DNA of 64,000 bases from Burkholderia sp. TSV86 (GCF_001522865.1 NZ_LOWB01000024.1:62001-126000); one strand, 5' to 3'; numbered from the stretch's first letter, positions 10,576 to 22,352 are shown. Numbers and translations: made by a program. Notes: generated from the sequence alone by a model not told the origin.

Positions 10576-11403
10576 TCAATGCTGGCAATTCGGACAAAAA
10601 TAGGTCGACCGCTGACCCTGGACGATCTGCCGGATCGGCATGCCGCAAACCCGGCACGGCTTGCCCGCGCGGTCATAGACGAAACAGTCGAGTTGGAAGT
10701 AGCCGCTCTCGCCGCTGCTGCCGACGAAGTCGCGCAACGTGCTGCCGCCCCGGTCGATTGCATCGGCAAGCGTGGCGCGCACGGCGTCGGCCAAACGCTC
10801 ATAACGCGGCAACGACACACGCCCGGCCGCGACAGTCGGCCGGATGCCCGCGCGAAAGAGGCTCTCGGACGCGTAGATATTGCCCACGCCGACGACGATA
10901 TCGCCCGCGAGCAGCGCCTGCTTGACCGACACTGTACGCCCGCGCGTGCGCACATGCAGCAGCGTGCCCGAAAAAGCTTGAGAGAACGGCTCGACGCCCA
11001 GACTCGCGAGCAGCGGATGCGCGCTCACGTCGCCAGCGTCGCGCGGATGCCAGAGCACGGCGCCAAAACGGCGCGGATCGCGAAAGCGCAACACGAATTC
11101 GTCAAAAATCCAATCGACGTGATCGTGCTTTTCAGGCGCTGGCGGCTTGCCGGTCGGCAGCACGCGCAGCGTGCCCGTCATGCCGAGATGGACGATGAAC
11201 CATCCCGCATCGACTTCGAACAACAGATATTTGCCGCGACGCGTAACGCCGCGCACCTCGCGCGCCTTCAGCAGATCGGCAAGATCGGCTGGCACCGGCC
11301 AGCGCAACATCGCGGTGCGCACGTCGACGCGCCTCACGCATCGGCCTGCGACGAACGGCTCGATACCGCGGCGGGTAACCTCGACTTCCGGCAACTCTGG
11401 CAT
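10576..11403 (-). CDS. mutM: Formamidopyrimidine-DNA glycosylase MutM
   Basis: Bifunctional glycosylase/AP lyase for 8-oxoguanine and Fapy lesions. The N-terminal MPELPEVE supplies the catalytic Pro (after Met removal) and Glu; the C-terminal zinc finger [10 protein letters not shown]...YFCPNC is intact. 275 residues, normal length. First gene of the mutM-mutY pair and divergent from the TPR gene across a 484-base gap. Confidence 0.95.
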   Translation of the reverse strand: MPELPEVEVTRRGIEPFVAGRCVRRVDVRTAMLRWPVPADLADLLKAREVRGVTRRGKYLLFEVDAGWFIVHLGMTGTLRVLPTGKPPAPEKHDHVDWIFDEFVLRFRDPRRFGAVLWHPRDAGDVSAHPLLASLGVEPFSQAFSGTLLHVRTRGRTVSVKQALLAGDIVVGVGNIYASESLFRAGIRPTVAAGRVSLPRYERLADAVRATLADAIDRGGSTLRDFVGSSGESGYFQLDCFVYDRAGKPCRVCGMPIRQIVQGQRSTYFCPNCQH

Positions 11404-11887
11404 GGCTGACTGATCTCTATCTCACTGAGCAAAGGCTGCTGACATTCACGACGGCATGCACGCGCAGGCCGCGGCGATGCCCGCTCGCGCGGCGCCGAGC
11501 CGCCGCATCCGCCTACTTGTGGCACACGAGCCGCCGGAAATCCCGCCACCGCGACGGACGGCGCAAATGCCCGCGGGATGCGGCACGAATACCGCCGTCA
11601 CATCCCGGCGGCAAGCGCGAACCGAAAACGGCCACTGCAAGCATGCCCGAAATCGCCCGTATGACGGCACGGCCCGTCGCGGCGAGGCCAGCTGGGCCGA
11701 CGCCGTGGCATCGGACACCGTCCGCCGTCAAACCACCCGCCCGCGCGCGGAGGAAATTTTCCGCCGGGAACGGGCGGTTTCGGGCGTTCGCGCGCATGTT
11801 TCAGGCGTAACAGACGCTAGCAAATGGCAACAGTGCGCGTATTGTAGCGAGCGCGTTACAATCGACTGAAACATTGAACGGATTTCC
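11404..11887. other. Divergent intergenic region mutM / TPR protein
   Basis: 484 bases between two divergently transcribed genes; I see no convincing ORF. The only structured element is an imperfect palindrome at 11841-11862 (ATTGTA, ten bases, TACAAT, with the inner arms also nearly complementary) 26 bases before the TPR start. Its right arm, TACAAT, could double as a -10 box. Confidence 0.5.
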
Positions 11888-13708
11888 ATGACCTTGCCCT
11901 CGAAGCTGTTCCCGAAGCGCGTTGCCGCTGCGCGCAGCCCGCGCACCGCCCCGGTACGCCATGCGATCGGCGCCGCGCTCATCGCGGCGTGGACGTTGGC
12001 CGCGTTCCCCGTCCATGCGCAAGACCAGGCAGACGACGACGCATCGCAAGAAGCCTTCGCACCGACGTTGCCGGAAGAGCAGAAAAATCTGCCGAATGCC
12101 CTGTTGACAAGCCAGATCGTCTATCAGGTGCTCGCGGCCGAGGTCGCCCTGCAGCGCAATCTGCCCGCGCCCGCGTACCAGACTTACCTGGCGCTCGCGC
12201 GCGACACGCGCGATCCGCGCATGGCGCAGCGTGCGACCGAAATCGCGCTCGCCGCGCAGAGCCCGGCCGATGCGCTGTCCGCGGCGAATCTGTGGCGCGA
12301 GTATGCACCGAATTCGCAGCGCGCCGGGCAAGTCGACGCCGCTTTGCTCGTGCTCGGTGGCCGGCCCGCCGATGCCCAGCCAATGCTCGCGCAAGAACTC
12401 GCGCGCACGTCGCCCGACACCCGGGGCGACGCGATTCTCGCGCTGCAAGCGCTGCTGTCGCGCGGGCCGGACCGCGTCGGCGGCCTGACCGTTCTTCAGG
12501 ATCTGCTGAAGAACGACATGAACCGTCCGCAAGCGCGGCTCGCGATCGCGCGGCAGTTGCTCGCGACCGACGACAAGGCCGGCGCGGTGCAGTCGCTGAA
12601 GGAAGCGCTGCGCATCAAACCCGACTATCTGCCCGCGACGCTGATGCTGTCGCAAATGGGGCCGGCCGAACGTGCGAGCGGCATCGCGTCGTTCGAAAAG
12701 TTCGTCCAGCAGAATCCGAAGTCACGCGACGGCCGTCTGGCGCTCGCCCAGCTCTATCTCGCCGACGATCGCCTGAGCGACGCGCAAACGCAATTCGACG
12801 CGATGCGCAAGAACGACTCGCGCGACCCGACGCCGCTGATGGCGCTCGCGCTCATCAAGATCCAGCAGAAGCATCTCGACGAGGCAAGCGCGTACCTGAA
12901 GGATTATGTGCGGGTCGCGCAGAAGAAATCCGGTGCGGACGTCGGGCAGGCTTACGTCTATCTCGCGCAGATCGCGCTCGACCAGAACAACGATGCGCTT
13001 GCCGCGCAATGGCTCGACAAGGTCGACGAAGCGAGCCAGCAATACCTGCCCGCGCAGGTCACGCGCGTGCAGTTGCTGCAAAAGCAAGGCAAGACCGATG
13101 AAGCGCGCAAATTGCTCGCGAACCTGCAGCCGTCCGACCCGCGCGATGCCGCAATGGTCGTGCGCACCGACGCATCGCTCCTCTTCAGTGCGAAGCGCTA
13201 CAAGGAAGCGGCGGACCGGCTCGCGCAGGCCGTCAACGATTTCCCCGACGATGCCGATCTGCGTTACGACTACGCAATGGCGTGCGAAAAAATCGGCCAA
13301 TACACGACGATGGAACAGCAATTGCGCCTGCTGATGCGTGTGCAGCCGGACAATCCGCAGGCGTACAACGCGCTCGGCTATTCACTTGCCGATCGCAATC
13401 TGCGCCTGCAGGAAGCGAGCAGGCTGATCGAAAAGGCCAACATGCTCGCACCGAACGATGCGTTCATCATGGACAGCCTCGGCTGGGTCAAGTATCGCCT
13501 CGGCGACACCGCCAACGCCAAGCAGATCCTGCAGCGCGCGTATGATCTGCAGCCGAACGCGGAAATCGGCGCACATCTCGGCGAAGTGCTGTGGAAAAGC
13601 GGCTCGCAGGACGAAGCGCGCGCCGCGTGGCGCGCCGCGCGCAAGCTCGAGCCAGACAACGACACGCTCGTGCAGACGCTCAAACGTTTTCAGGTGAACG
13701 GGCTTTGA
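11888..13708 (+). CDS. Exported tetratricopeptide repeat protein
   Basis: A 606-residue protein with an N-terminal signal peptide (hydrophobic AIGAALIAAWTLAAFPVHA, cleavage near residue 45) followed by many TPR units across the mature part, the clearest around residues 470-600 (LGYSLADRN..., DSLGWVKYRLGD, GAHLGEVLWKSG). TPR proteins act as assembly scaffolds; the partner is unknown. It runs directly into lolB, and similar proteins sit upstream of lolB in other betaproteobacteria, hinting at outer-membrane biogenesis, which is an inference. Confidence 0.85.
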   Translation: MTLPSKLFPKRVAAARSPRTAPVRHAIGAALIAAWTLAAFPVHAQDQADDDASQEAFAPTLPEEQKNLPNALLTSQIVYQVLAAEVALQRNLPAPAYQTYLALARDTRDPRMAQRATEIALAAQSPADALSAANLWREYAPNSQRAGQVDAALLVLGGRPADAQPMLAQELARTSPDTRGDAILALQALLSRGPDRVGGLTVLQDLLKNDMNRPQARLAIARQLLATDDKAGAVQSLKEALRIKPDYLPATLMLSQMGPAERASGIASFEKFVQQNPKSRDGRLALAQLYLADDRLSDAQTQFDAMRKNDSRDPTPLMALALIKIQQKHLDEASAYLKDYVRVAQKKSGADVGQAYVYLAQIALDQNNDALAAQWLDKVDEASQQYLPAQVTRVQLLQKQGKTDEARKLLANLQPSDPRDAAMVVRTDASLLFSAKRYKEAADRLAQAVNDFPDDADLRYDYAMACEKIGQYTTMEQQLRLLMRVQPDNPQAYNALGYSLADRNLRLQEASRLIEKANMLAPNDAFIMDSLGWVKYRLGDTANAKQILQRAYDLQPNAEIGAHLGEVLWKSGSQDEARAAWRAARKLEPDNDTLVQTLKRFQVNGL

Positions 13709-13728
13709 TCGCGCTGAAGCGCTTCGTC

Positions 13729-14343
13729 ATGCCACGCACGGCGCGCGGCTTTGCACTCGCCGCATCGGTCTGCGCCGCGCTCGCGCTTGCCGGCTGCGCG
13801 TCGCCGCCGCGCACGAACGCGCCCGGCGCGGCCGCCACCGCTTCGGACGCACTGCGCACCGCGTCGAGCCGCGCATATGTGGGCCGCTTCGCGGTGCAAT
13901 ACCATGATGAACTCGGCACGGCGCGCAACGTCTACGGCAATTTCGACTGGCAGGAGCAAGGCGCGAGCGTGACGCTCGAATTGCGGAATCCGCTCGGGCA
14001 AACGCTCGCGATCGTCAAATCGGCGCCTAACGGCGCATCGCTCGAGCTGCCGAACCGCGAGCCGCAGTATGCATCGGACGTCGGCGAGCTGATGCAAAAA
14101 ACGCTCGGCTTCTCGCTGCCGCTCGACGGGCTGCGCTACTGGCTGCAGCCGTCCCCCGCTCCCGCGACGCCCGCCGAAACCGTGCGCGACCCGCAAGACG
14201 GCACACGCATCAAGGAGATCCGCCAGGACGGCTGGACCATCGATTATCTCGCATACGCCGACGCGCCCGCAGTCGGCGTCAAGCGTGTCGACCTGATGCG
14301 GCAAGAGCCCGCCCTCGACATCAAGCTCGTGCTCGAGCACTGA
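13729..14343 (+). CDS. lolB: Outer-membrane lipoprotein receptor LolB
   Basis: Receives lipoproteins from LolA and inserts them in the outer membrane. A type II signal peptide ends in the lipobox LAGC (Cys about residue 24), followed by a LolB beta-barrel pattern ([34 protein letters not shown]). 204 residues from this ATG; an in-frame TTG at 13705 overlapping the TPR stop would add eight residues. Starts 20 bases after the TPR gene and precedes ispE, the common lolB-ispE-tRNA-prs order. Confidence 0.9.
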   Translation: MPRTARGFALAASVCAALALAGCASPPRTNAPGAAATASDALRTASSRAYVGRFAVQYHDELGTARNVYGNFDWQEQGASVTLELRNPLGQTLAIVKSAPNGASLELPNREPQYASDVGELMQKTLGFSLPLDGLRYWLQPSPAPATPAETVRDPQDGTRIKEIRQDGWTIDYLAYADAPAVGVKRVDLMRQEPALDIKLVLEH

Positions 14344-14375
14344 GCGCGTGCATTTTTGTTCGAAAAAGTTTTCGC

Positions 14376-15257
14376 ATGACCGATACCACCCGCTCGCTGC
14401 GCAACTGCCTCGCCCCGGCGAAACTGAACCTGTTCCTGCATATCACGGGCCGCCGTCCGGACGGCTACCATCAACTGCAAAGCGTGTTCCAATTGCTCGA
14501 CTGGGGCGACACGCTGCACTTCACGTTGCGCGACGACGGCCAAGTGTCGCGCAAGACCGACGTGCCAGGCGTGCCGGCGCAAGCCGACCTCGTGGTGCGC
14601 GCGGCCTTGCTGCTTAAGGCGCACACCGGCGTCGCGGCCGGCGTCGACATCGAAATCGACAAGCGCCTGCCGATGGGCGCGGGTTTGGGCGGTGGCAGCT
14701 CCGACGCGGCAACGACGCTGCTCGCGCTGAACCGGCTCTGGCGCCTCGATCTGCCACGCGCGGAATTGCAGGCGCTGGCGGTCAAGCTCGGCGCGGACGT
14801 GCCGTTCTTCGTATTCGGAAAAAATGCATTCGCAGAGGGTATCGGAGAAGCACTCCAACAGGTAGAATTACCGCCTCGTTGGTTCTTGGTTGTGACACCA
14901 CCGGTTCACGTTCCGACCGCAGCGATTTTTTCCGATAAATCGTTGACAAGGGATTCAAAGCCCGTCACAATTACGGACTTTCTTGCACAGCGTAGCAGCG
15001 TAGCAGGATGGCCAGACAGCTTTGGCCGGAATGATATGCAAGCTGTTGTGACAAGGCAGTACGCGGAAGTTGCAAAGGTGGTCGATTGGTTTTATAATCT
15101 GACCCCCGCTCGGATGACGGGCTCTGGCGCAAGCGTTTTTGCGGCGTTCGGCAGCAAAGACGAGGCAAAAGCGGCGCAAGCCAAATTGCCGGATGGCTGG
15201 AGCAGCACAGTTACCGAGAGCTTGAGTGAGCATCCACTCTACGCTTTCGCGTCATGA
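14376..15257 (+). CDS. ispE: 4-diphosphocytidyl-2-C-methyl-D-erythritol kinase
   Basis: GHMP kinase of the MEP isoprenoid pathway. The ATP-binding loop [17 protein letters not shown] is at about residues 98-114 and the N-terminal [20 protein letters not shown] is typical; the C-terminal GSGASVFA motif is present. 293 residues. From about 14815 to the end the composition falls clearly below that of the first half by eye, with more A/T-ending codons, although the reading frame and motifs stay intact. Confidence 0.95.
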   Translation: MTDTTRSLRNCLAPAKLNLFLHITGRRPDGYHQLQSVFQLLDWGDTLHFTLRDDGQVSRKTDVPGVPAQADLVVRAALLLKAHTGVAAGVDIEIDKRLPMGAGLGGGSSDAATTLLALNRLWRLDLPRAELQALAVKLGADVPFFVFGKNAFAEGIGEALQQVELPPRWFLVVTPPVHVPTAAIFSDKSLTRDSKPVTITDFLAQRSSVAGWPDSFGRNDMQAVVTRQYAEVAKVVDWFYNLTPARMTGSGASVFAAFGSKDEAKAAQAKLPDGWSSTVTESLSEHPLYAFAS

Positions 15258-15310
15258 AGTTTCGCGGCATCGGATGGCCTACACTTCCGGTGTTGCTCAA
15301 AGTTGAGTGT

Positions 15311-15387
15311 AGGGGAGTCGCCAAGTTGGTCAAGGCACCGGATTTTGATTCCGGCATGCGAGGGTTCGAGTCCTTCCTCCCCTGCCA
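15311..15387 (+). tRNA. tRNA-Gln (anticodon TTG)
   Basis: A 77-base cloverleaf including an encoded CCA. Acceptor arms AGGGGAG and CTCCCCT pair over seven bases; the anticodon stem CCGGA/TCCGG closes a seven-base loop TTTTGAT with anticodon TTG; the T arm GAGGG-TTCGAGT-CCTTC is standard. It lies between ispE and prs, the usual betaproteobacterial position. No integrated element is seen next to it. Confidence 0.95.
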
Positions 15388-15426
15388 AACATTCCCGCAT
15401 TTCCCGCCTAAGCCCGAAGCAGGTGC

Positions 15427-16386
15427 ATGATGAGCAGCCATGACGGCCTGATGGTTTTTACTGGCAACGCCAATCCCGCGCTTGCACAGGAAGTCGTCAA
15501 AATTCTCGGTATTCCCCTCGGCAAAGCAATGGTCAGCCGTTTCTCCGACGGCGAAATCCAAGTCGAGATCCAGGAAAACGTGCGGGGCAAGGATGTTTTC
15601 GTCCTTCAATCCACGTGCGCGCCGACGAATGACAACCTGATGGAGCTGATGATCATGGTCGATGCGCTGAAGCGCGCATCCGCCGGCCGGATCACCGCCG
15701 CCATCCCCTACTTCGGCTACGCGCGCCAGGATCGCCGCCCGCGCTCCGCGCGCGTCGCGATTTCCGCGAAGGTCGTGGCGAACATGCTGGAAATCGCCGG
15801 CGTCGAGCGGATCATCACCATGGATCTGCACGCCGACCAGATTCAAGGCTTCTTCGACATTCCGGTCGACAACATTTACGCCACGCCGATCCTGCTTGGC
15901 GATCTGCGCAAGCAGAGCCATCCGGATCTGCTCGTCGTATCGCCGGACGTCGGCGGCGTCGTGCGCGCCCGCGCGCTCGCGAAGCAGTTGAACTGCGACC
16001 TTGCGATCATCGACAAACGCCGTCCGAAAGCAAACGTCGCCGAAGTGATGAACATCATCGGTGAAGTTGAAGGCCGCACGTGCGTGATCATGGACGACAT
16101 GGTCGATACCGCCGGCACGCTCTGCAAGGCCGCGCAGGTGTTGAAGGAGCGCGGCGCGAAGCAGGTGTTCGCGTATGCGACCCACCCCGTCCTGTCGGGC
16201 GGCGCGGGCGACCGGATCGCCGCGTCGGCGCTCGACGAACTCGTCGTCACCGATACGATCCCGCTTTCCGCCGAGTCGCTCGGCTGCCCGAAGATTCGCG
16301 CGCTGTCGAGCGCCGGCCTGCTGGCCGAGACGTTCTCGCGGATCCGCCGCGGCGATTCGGTGATGTCGCTGTTCGCGGAATCGTAA
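15427..16386 (+). CDS. prs: Ribose-phosphate pyrophosphokinase
   Basis: Makes PRPP from ribose-5-phosphate and ATP for nucleotide, histidine and tryptophan synthesis. Motifs include [16 protein letters not shown], the ATP loop region [10 protein letters not shown] and the PRPP-binding loop [14 protein letters not shown] (about residues 219-232). 319 residues with two adjacent ATGs at 15427 and 15430; either may be used. Followed by a strong terminator. Confidence 0.97.
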   Translation: MMSSHDGLMVFTGNANPALAQEVVKILGIPLGKAMVSRFSDGEIQVEIQENVRGKDVFVLQSTCAPTNDNLMELMIMVDALKRASAGRITAAIPYFGYARQDRRPRSARVAISAKVVANMLEIAGVERIITMDLHADQIQGFFDIPVDNIYATPILLGDLRKQSHPDLLVVSPDVGGVVRARALAKQLNCDLAIIDKRRPKANVAEVMNIIGEVEGRTCVIMDDMVDTAGTLCKAAQVLKERGAKQVFAYATHPVLSGGAGDRIAASALDELVVTDTIPLSAESLGCPKIRALSSAGLLAETFSRIRRGDSVMSLFAES

Positions 16387-16415
16387 AACGAACCGCCGCT
16401 GCAAAGCATGCGCAG

Positions 16416-16443
16416 AAAGCGAAGCGTCGAGCTTCGCTTTTTG
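16416..16443 (+). terminator. Rho-independent terminator after prs
   Basis: A ten-base-pair stem AAAGCGAAGC/GCTTCGCTTT with a five-base loop leads into a T-run, 30 bases after the prs stop. Confidence 0.85.
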
Positions 16444-16548
16444 CATAATCGGCCGGGACTGACGAACCCCCGGCCGTTCGTCGAAGGCCCTATGCAATAG
16501 CGGGGCCCTGTTTTACTGCCTGGTCGCGGGCAGTCATTGGAGAAAGTC

Positions 16549-17160
16549 ATGAAAGTCGTCGCTTTCGAGCGCAAACAGCAAGGTACGGGTGCGAGCCGCC
16601 GCCTGCGTAACGCCGGCAAGACCACGGGTATCGTCTATGGTGGCGAAGCCGCGCCGCAAATGATCGAGATCGATCACAACGCGCTGTGGCACGCGCTGAA
16701 GAAGGAAGCCTTCCACTCGTCGATCCTCGATCTCGAAGTCGAAGGCAAGTCGCAACGCGTGCTGCTGCGCGACGTGCAATATCATCCGTTCCGTCAGCTC
16801 GTGCTGCACGTGGACTTCCAGCGTATCGACCCGAAGAAGAAGCTGCACACGAAGGTGCCGCTGCACTTCCTGAACGCGGAAACGAGCCCGGCCGTGAAGT
16901 TGTCGAGCGCGGTCGTGTCGCACGTCGTCACAGAAATCGACGTCGAGTGCCTGCCGGCCGACCTGCCGGAATTCCTCGAAGTCGATCTGTCGAAGATCGA
17001 AGCGGGCCAGTCGCTGCATGCGAAGGACATCGCGCTGCCGAAGGGCGTCACGCTGACCCCGCACGTCGACGCGGAAAACCCGGTGGTTGCCTCGGCGACG
17101 ATTCCGGCAGGCGCCGTGTCGGAAGAAGCGGCGGGCGAAGGCGAAACGCCGGCTGCTTAA
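16549..17160 (+). CDS. rplY: 50S ribosomal protein L25 (Ctc form)
   Basis: 5S rRNA-binding ribosomal protein of the long general-stress (Ctc/TL5) type: an N-terminal L25 domain ([33 protein letters not shown]-like region) plus a C-terminal beta-barrel domain from about residue 95 and an Ala/Glu-rich tail. 203 residues. The ATG at 16549 has GGAGAAAG upstream; the TTG at 16537 is part of that ribosome binding site. Sits between prs and pth as in most proteobacteria. Confidence 0.95.
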   Translation: MKVVAFERKQQGTGASRRLRNAGKTTGIVYGGEAAPQMIEIDHNALWHALKKEAFHSSILDLEVEGKSQRVLLRDVQYHPFRQLVLHVDFQRIDPKKKLHTKVPLHFLNAETSPAVKLSSAVVSHVVTEIDVECLPADLPEFLEVDLSKIEAGQSLHAKDIALPKGVTLTPHVDAENPVVASATIPAGAVSEEAAGEGETPAA

Positions 17161-17204
17161 GCGCGCTTCAGCGCCTTCCCGTACCGTTTCACAACGGTCG
17201 ACGA

Positions 17205-17232
17205 CCCGCCGCGGCTTGCCCGGCGGGTTTTT
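17205..17232 (+). terminator. Rho-independent terminator after rplY
   Basis: Stem CCCGCCG/CGGCGGG with a nine-base loop and five T residues, 44 bases after the rplY stop. Confidence 0.8.
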
Positions 17233-17283
17233 CTTTGTTGCGACCCACCAGGGCGGCGGCGCGTCCTGACAGGCGAGTACATC

Positions 17284-17892
17284 ATGATCAAGTTGATCGT
17301 CGGCCTCGGCAATCCCGGGGCAGAATACACGGCAACGCGCCACAACGCGGGCTTCTGGCTCGTCGATCAGCTCGCGCGCGAAGCCGGCGCGTCGCTGCGC
17401 GACGAGCGGCGCTTCCACGGCTGCTATGCAAAGGCACGGCTCTTCGGCGAAGAGGTGCACCTGCTTAAGCCGCAGACATACATGAACCGCTCTGGCCAAT
17501 CGGTCGTCGCGCTCGCGCATTTCTTCAAGATCCTGCCGGATGAGATCCTGGTCGCGCACGACGAACTCGATCTGCCGCCCGGCGCCGTCAAACTGAAGCT
17601 CGGCGGCGGCAGCGGCGGACACAACGGCCTCAAGGACATCTCCGCACATCTGTCGTCGCAGCAATACTGGCGGCTGCGGATCGGTATCGGCCATCCGCGC
17701 GAGCTGATTCCCGAAAGCGCGCGCGCCGGCGCAAAACCCGACGTCGCGAACTTCGTGCTGAAGCCGCCGCGCAAGGAAGAGCAGGATGTGATCGACGCGG
17801 CGATCGAACGCGCGCGCGCGGTGATGCCGCTCATCGTCAAGGGTGAACTTGAGCGCGCGATGATGCAGTTGCACCGCAACGGCGGCGCGTGA
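17284..17892 (+). CDS. pth: Peptidyl-tRNA hydrolase
   Basis: Recycles peptidyl-tRNAs released prematurely from ribosomes. The family start [20 protein letters not shown] includes the catalytic His (about residue 20), with conserved [10 protein letters not shown] and DELDLPPG segments. 202 residues. Follows rplY in the standard order and is separated from it by a terminator, so pth may rely on read-through or its own promoter. Confidence 0.96.
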   Translation: MIKLIVGLGNPGAEYTATRHNAGFWLVDQLAREAGASLRDERRFHGCYAKARLFGEEVHLLKPQTYMNRSGQSVVALAHFFKILPDEILVAHDELDLPPGAVKLKLGGGSGGHNGLKDISAHLSSQQYWRLRIGIGHPRELIPESARAGAKPDVANFVLKPPRKEEQDVIDAAIERARAVMPLIVKGELERAMMQLHRNGGA

Positions 17893-18028
17893 TAGGCCGC
17901 GGATATCCGCGTCAGCGCGCGGGTTTGGCGGGTTGCGCCGGTTTGGTCTTTTCCTGGGCTTGCCCATGCCGCGCGCACGGAGTGCGCATCGGTTAAGCTC
18001 GTTGTTTTATCGCGTCAGGAGCCCAGTA

Positions 18029-19096
18029 GTGAGCCGTTATTGGAGCGACATCGTTCATCGACTCGAGCCCTACGTGCCGGGCGAACAGCCCGCGCTCGCG
18101 CATCCCGTCAAACTGAACACGAACGAAAACCCCTATCCGCCGTCGCCGCGCGCGCTCGACGCGATCCGGCGCGAGCTTGGCGAGACGGGCGACGCGCTGC
18201 GCCGCTATCCCGATCCCGTCGCGCGCCGGCTGCGCGAGACGGTGGCCGCGCACCACGGGCTCGCGCCCGAGCAGGTGTTCGCCGGCAACGGCTCCGACGA
18301 GGTGCTCGCGCACGCTTTCCAGGCGCTGCTACAGCACGAGCGGCCGCTGCGCTTTCCGGACATCACGTACAGCTTCTATCCGACATATGCGCGGCTCTAT
18401 CGAATCGCCTACGAGACGATACCGCTTGCCGACGACTTCTCGATTCACGTCGACGACTATCTCGACGATTCTGGCTGCGTGCTGTTCCCAAACCCGAATG
18501 CGCCGACGGGCCGCGCGCTGCCGCTCGCCGATATCGAGCGCATTGTCGCCGCGAATCCGAGTGCCGTCGTCGTGATCGATGAAGCGTATGTCGACTTTGG
18601 CGCGCAATCGGCGGTATCGCTGATCGCACGCTATCCGAACCTGCTCGTCGTGCAAACGGTATCGAAGGCGCGCTCGCTGGCTGGAATGCGAGTCGGTTTT
18701 GCATTCGGCGACACGGGGCTGATCGACGCGCTCACGCGCGTCAAGGACAGCTTCAACTCGTATCCGCTCGACCGTCTCGCGCAGGCCGCGGTGCAAGCGT
18801 CTTATGAGGATGATGCTTGGTTCGAGAAAACGCGCGCGCAGGTGATCGTAAGCCGCGAGCGGCTCGTCGGCGCGCTCGCGGCGCTCGGTTTCGACGTCGT
18901 GCCGTCTGCCGCGAACTTCGTGTTCGTGCGCCATCCGCGCCACGACGCGGCGGCGCTCGCGGCGCGGCTGAAAGAACGGGAGATTTTCGTGCGGCACTTC
19001 AAGCTGCCGCGAATCGATCAGCATCTGCGAATCACGATCGGCACCGACGCCGAGTGCGATACGCTCGTCGCGGCGCTGCGCGAGCTGCTCGCCTGA
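18029..19096 (+). CDS. hisC: Histidinol-phosphate aminotransferase
   Basis: PLP-dependent aminotransferase of histidine synthesis. Motifs: [39 protein letters not shown] and the PLP lysine in [13 protein letters not shown]. The open frame extends to 17933, but a GTG at 18029 with TCAGGAGC about nine bases upstream yields the usual MSRYWSDIV start and 355 residues. It stands apart from a his operon, so it is probably one of two HisC paralogs; the substrate preference (histidinol-P or aromatic) cannot be settled here. Confidence 0.9.
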   Translation: MSRYWSDIVHRLEPYVPGEQPALAHPVKLNTNENPYPPSPRALDAIRRELGETGDALRRYPDPVARRLRETVAAHHGLAPEQVFAGNGSDEVLAHAFQALLQHERPLRFPDITYSFYPTYARLYRIAYETIPLADDFSIHVDDYLDDSGCVLFPNPNAPTGRALPLADIERIVAANPSAVVVIDEAYVDFGAQSAVSLIARYPNLLVVQTVSKARSLAGMRVGFAFGDTGLIDALTRVKDSFNSYPLDRLAQAAVQASYEDDAWFEKTRAQVIVSRERLVGALAALGFDVVPSAANFVFVRHPRHDAAALAARLKEREIFVRHFKLPRIDQHLRITIGTDAECDTLVAALRELLA

Positions 19097-19259
19097 ACCC
19101 ATGCCCACGGCGAGCCGGTCAACCGGCTCGCCCGCATCGGCCAGTGTGCGAAAACCGCGCCGGATCGCATACCAGCCGCATCGCGGCTGTTTCGCACCGG
19201 CAGCCCGCGGCCGAAAATTCATTCCGGTCACGCCCCGCCCGCGCATGTCCTGCGCCGCC

Positions 19260-20147
<888 letters not shown>

Positions 20148-20204
20148 TCACGTTGTGCGGCGCCTCGGTAACACGCATCTGGCTCGTGTCGTTTGGAACG
20201 CGCA

Positions 20205-20834
20205 TTATTCATCATTTTCGCGTTGCAGCAAATGATAGTGAACGGCGCCCGCCTTGCCGCGCCGGCACACCTGCCAGCCGGCGAGCGGTGCGTGCGCGGC
20301 CGGATCGAGCGGCGCGCCCGTCTCGACATACAGGCGCCCGCCCGGCGCGACGAGATCCGGCGCAAGCGCAAGCGCGCGTGCGAGTGCGGCCGCATCGCCG
20401 AACGGCGGGTCGATGAACACGACATCGAACGAGCCGGGCGCAAGGCCGGCGGCGATGCGCAACGCGTCGGCCTCGGCGATCTCGATCGCGCGCGCGGCGA
20501 GTTTTTCCTTGAGCGCGCGCAGCTGCTGCGCGGCGCGCGGATGGCGTTCGACCATCACGACGCTCGCCGCGCCGCGCGACGCCGCCTCGAAACCGAGCGC
20601 GCCGCTGCCCGCGAACAGATCGAGGCAGCGGCGGCCTTCGAGATCCTGGCCGAGCCAATTGAAGAGCGTCTCGCGCACGCGGTCCGGCGTCGGGCGCAAG
20701 CCGTCGACATCCAGCACCGGAAGCGGCGTGCGCTTCCAATCGCCGCCGATGATGCGGATCGTGTGCGGCTTGCCTCGGCCTGCCGCTGCCGCAGCGCGTG
20801 GCGCGGAAGGCCGCGCCGGAGAAGTACGGGACAT
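20205..20834 (-). CDS. rsmD: 16S rRNA (guanine966-N2)-methyltransferase
   Basis: SAM-dependent methyltransferase for G966 of 16S rRNA. The SAM-binding LDLFAGSGALGFEAASRG and the catalytic DVVFIDPPFG motif are complete. The start at 20834 gives 209 residues with a basic Pro/Ala/Arg-rich N terminus. rsmD-coaD adjacency is highly conserved. It diverges from ftsY. Confidence 0.93.
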   Translation of the reverse strand: MSRTSPARPSAPRAAAAAGRGKPHTIRIIGGDWKRTPLPVLDVDGLRPTPDRVRETLFNWLGQDLEGRRCLDLFAGSGALGFEAASRGAASVVMVERHPRAAQQLRALKEKLAARAIEIAEADALRIAAGLAPGSFDVVFIDPPFGDAAALARALALAPDLVAPGGRLYVETGAPLDPAAHAPLAGWQVCRRGKAGAVHYHLLQRENDE

Positions 20835-21083
20835 ACGAAGAATTCGATACGAACGAAAAATGCTGGAAACGGCCCGCGCCGCGCACAAGCTGCGCACTGC
20901 GCACTGCAATGACGCGCACGTTACCACAAGCGGCACGCGCTCTTTGCCGCGCGCGAGCGGCAAACAGCATGCGCCTGATAAAATATCGCGCTTCAGGCGC
21001 GCTTGGCGGCGCGCCTTCAGATGCTCGCATCGGGCCGGCCGACCGGTGCCGCGCCCGCCCCGCCTCTTTCCGCAAGCAAAACC

Positions 21084-22352
21084 ATGTTCAGCTTTTTCAA
21101 ACGATTCAGGAAAGCGCCCGAAGCCACATCGGCCGAGCCGCAATCAGCGCCCGACGCGGACCATCCGGCAGACGAGCTTGCGCAACACGACGCGCGCGAC
21201 GAAGCGGCGCCGGCAGCAGCGGCACCCGAAGCGCACGCGGATGCCGCCACCGCGCGCGAAGATACGCCGGCAGCCGGCTCCGTGCCGCCAACACCCGCCG
21301 CCGCCGCTCCAGCGCCCAGCGCAGGCGGGTCGGCCGCCATGCCCGCCGCCGCAACGCCGTCCGTCGTGGTGACGGTCACGCCGTCCGCGGACCGCGACGG
21401 CGAAGTGGTCGAAACGGTCGAAATCGTACCGCCGCCCGCTGCCGAGCCGGCCGCGAAAAAATCGTGGCTGACGCGGCTGAAATCGGGCCTCGCGAAAACG
21501 AGTTCGAACATCACCAGCGTGTTCGTCAACACGAAAATCGACGACGCGCTCTACGAAGAACTCGAAACGGCGCTGCTGATGTCCGACGCCGGCATCGACG
21601 CGACCGAGCATTTGCTTACCGCGCTGCGCGAAAAAGTGCGCTCGGCTCGCCTGACCGATCCGCAGCAAGTCAAGCGCGCGTTGCGCGACCTGATCGTCGA
21701 GCTATTGGCGCCGCTCGAGAAATCGCTCGTGCTCGGCCGCGCGCAGCCGCTCGTGATGATGATCGCGGGCGTCAACGGCGCGGGCAAGACGACGAGCATC
21801 GGCAAGCTCGCGAAGCATTTGCAGCGCTTCGACCAATCGGTGCTGCTCGCGGCGGGCGACACGTTTCGCGCGGCCGCGCGCGAGCAGCTCGCAATCTGGG
21901 GCCAGCGCAACAACGTGACCGTCGTCCAGCAGGAAAGCGGCGATCCGGCCGCGGTGATCTTCGACGCGGTCGGCGCGGCGCGCGCGCGCAAAATCGACGT
22001 GATGATGGCCGACACGGCGGGCCGCCTGCCGACGCAGCTCCATCTGATGGAGGAACTGCGCAAGGTCAAGCGTGTGATCGGCAAAGCGCACGACGGCGCG
22101 CCGCACGAAGTCCTGCTCGTGATCGACGCGAATACCGGCCAGAATGCGCTTACGCAGGTCAAGGCATTCGACGATGCGCTCGGCCTGACGGGCCTGATCG
22201 TCACCAAGCTCGACGGCACCGCGAAGGGCGGCATCCTCGCCGCGATCGCGCGGCAACGGCCGATTCCGGTGTATTTCATCGGCGTCGGCGAGAAGGTCGA
22301 GGATCTGCAGCCGTTCAGCGCGGAAGAATTCGCGGACGCGCTGCTCGGCTGA
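21084..22352 (+). CDS. ftsY: Signal recognition particle receptor FtsY
   Basis: SRP receptor GTPase for co-translational targeting to the inner membrane. Residues 1-125 form an Ala/Pro/acidic A domain starting with the amphipathic MFSFFKRFRKAP; the NG domain follows with G1 [15 protein letters not shown] (about 228-242), DTAGRLPTQ, and TKLDGTAKGG. 422 residues. ATG at 21084 chosen from the FSFF start; the frame remains open upstream to 21003. Confidence 0.95.
   Translation: MFSFFKRFRKAPEATSAEPQSAPDADHPADELAQHDARDEAAPAAAAPEAHADAATAREDTPAAGSVPPTPAAAAPAPSAGGSAAMPAAATPSVVVTVTPSADRDGEVVETVEIVPPPAAEPAAKKSWLTRLKSGLAKTSSNITSVFVNTKIDDALYEELETALLMSDAGIDATEHLLTALREKVRSARLTDPQQVKRALRDLIVELLAPLEKSLVLGRAQPLVMMIAGVNGAGKTTSIGKLAKHLQRFDQSVLLAAGDTFRAAAREQLAIWGQRNNVTVVQQESGDPAAVIFDAVGAARARKIDVMMADTAGRLPTQLHLMEELRKVKRVIGKAHDGAPHEVLLVIDANTGQNALTQVKAFDDALGLTGLIVTKLDGTAKGGILAAIARQRPIPVYFIGVGEKVEDLQPFSAEEFADALLG

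Noticed and set aside
15311-15387. tRNA-Gln as an integration site for a mobile element
   Set aside because: No integrase, no duplicated tRNA 3' end seen nearby, and prs follows at the normal distance.
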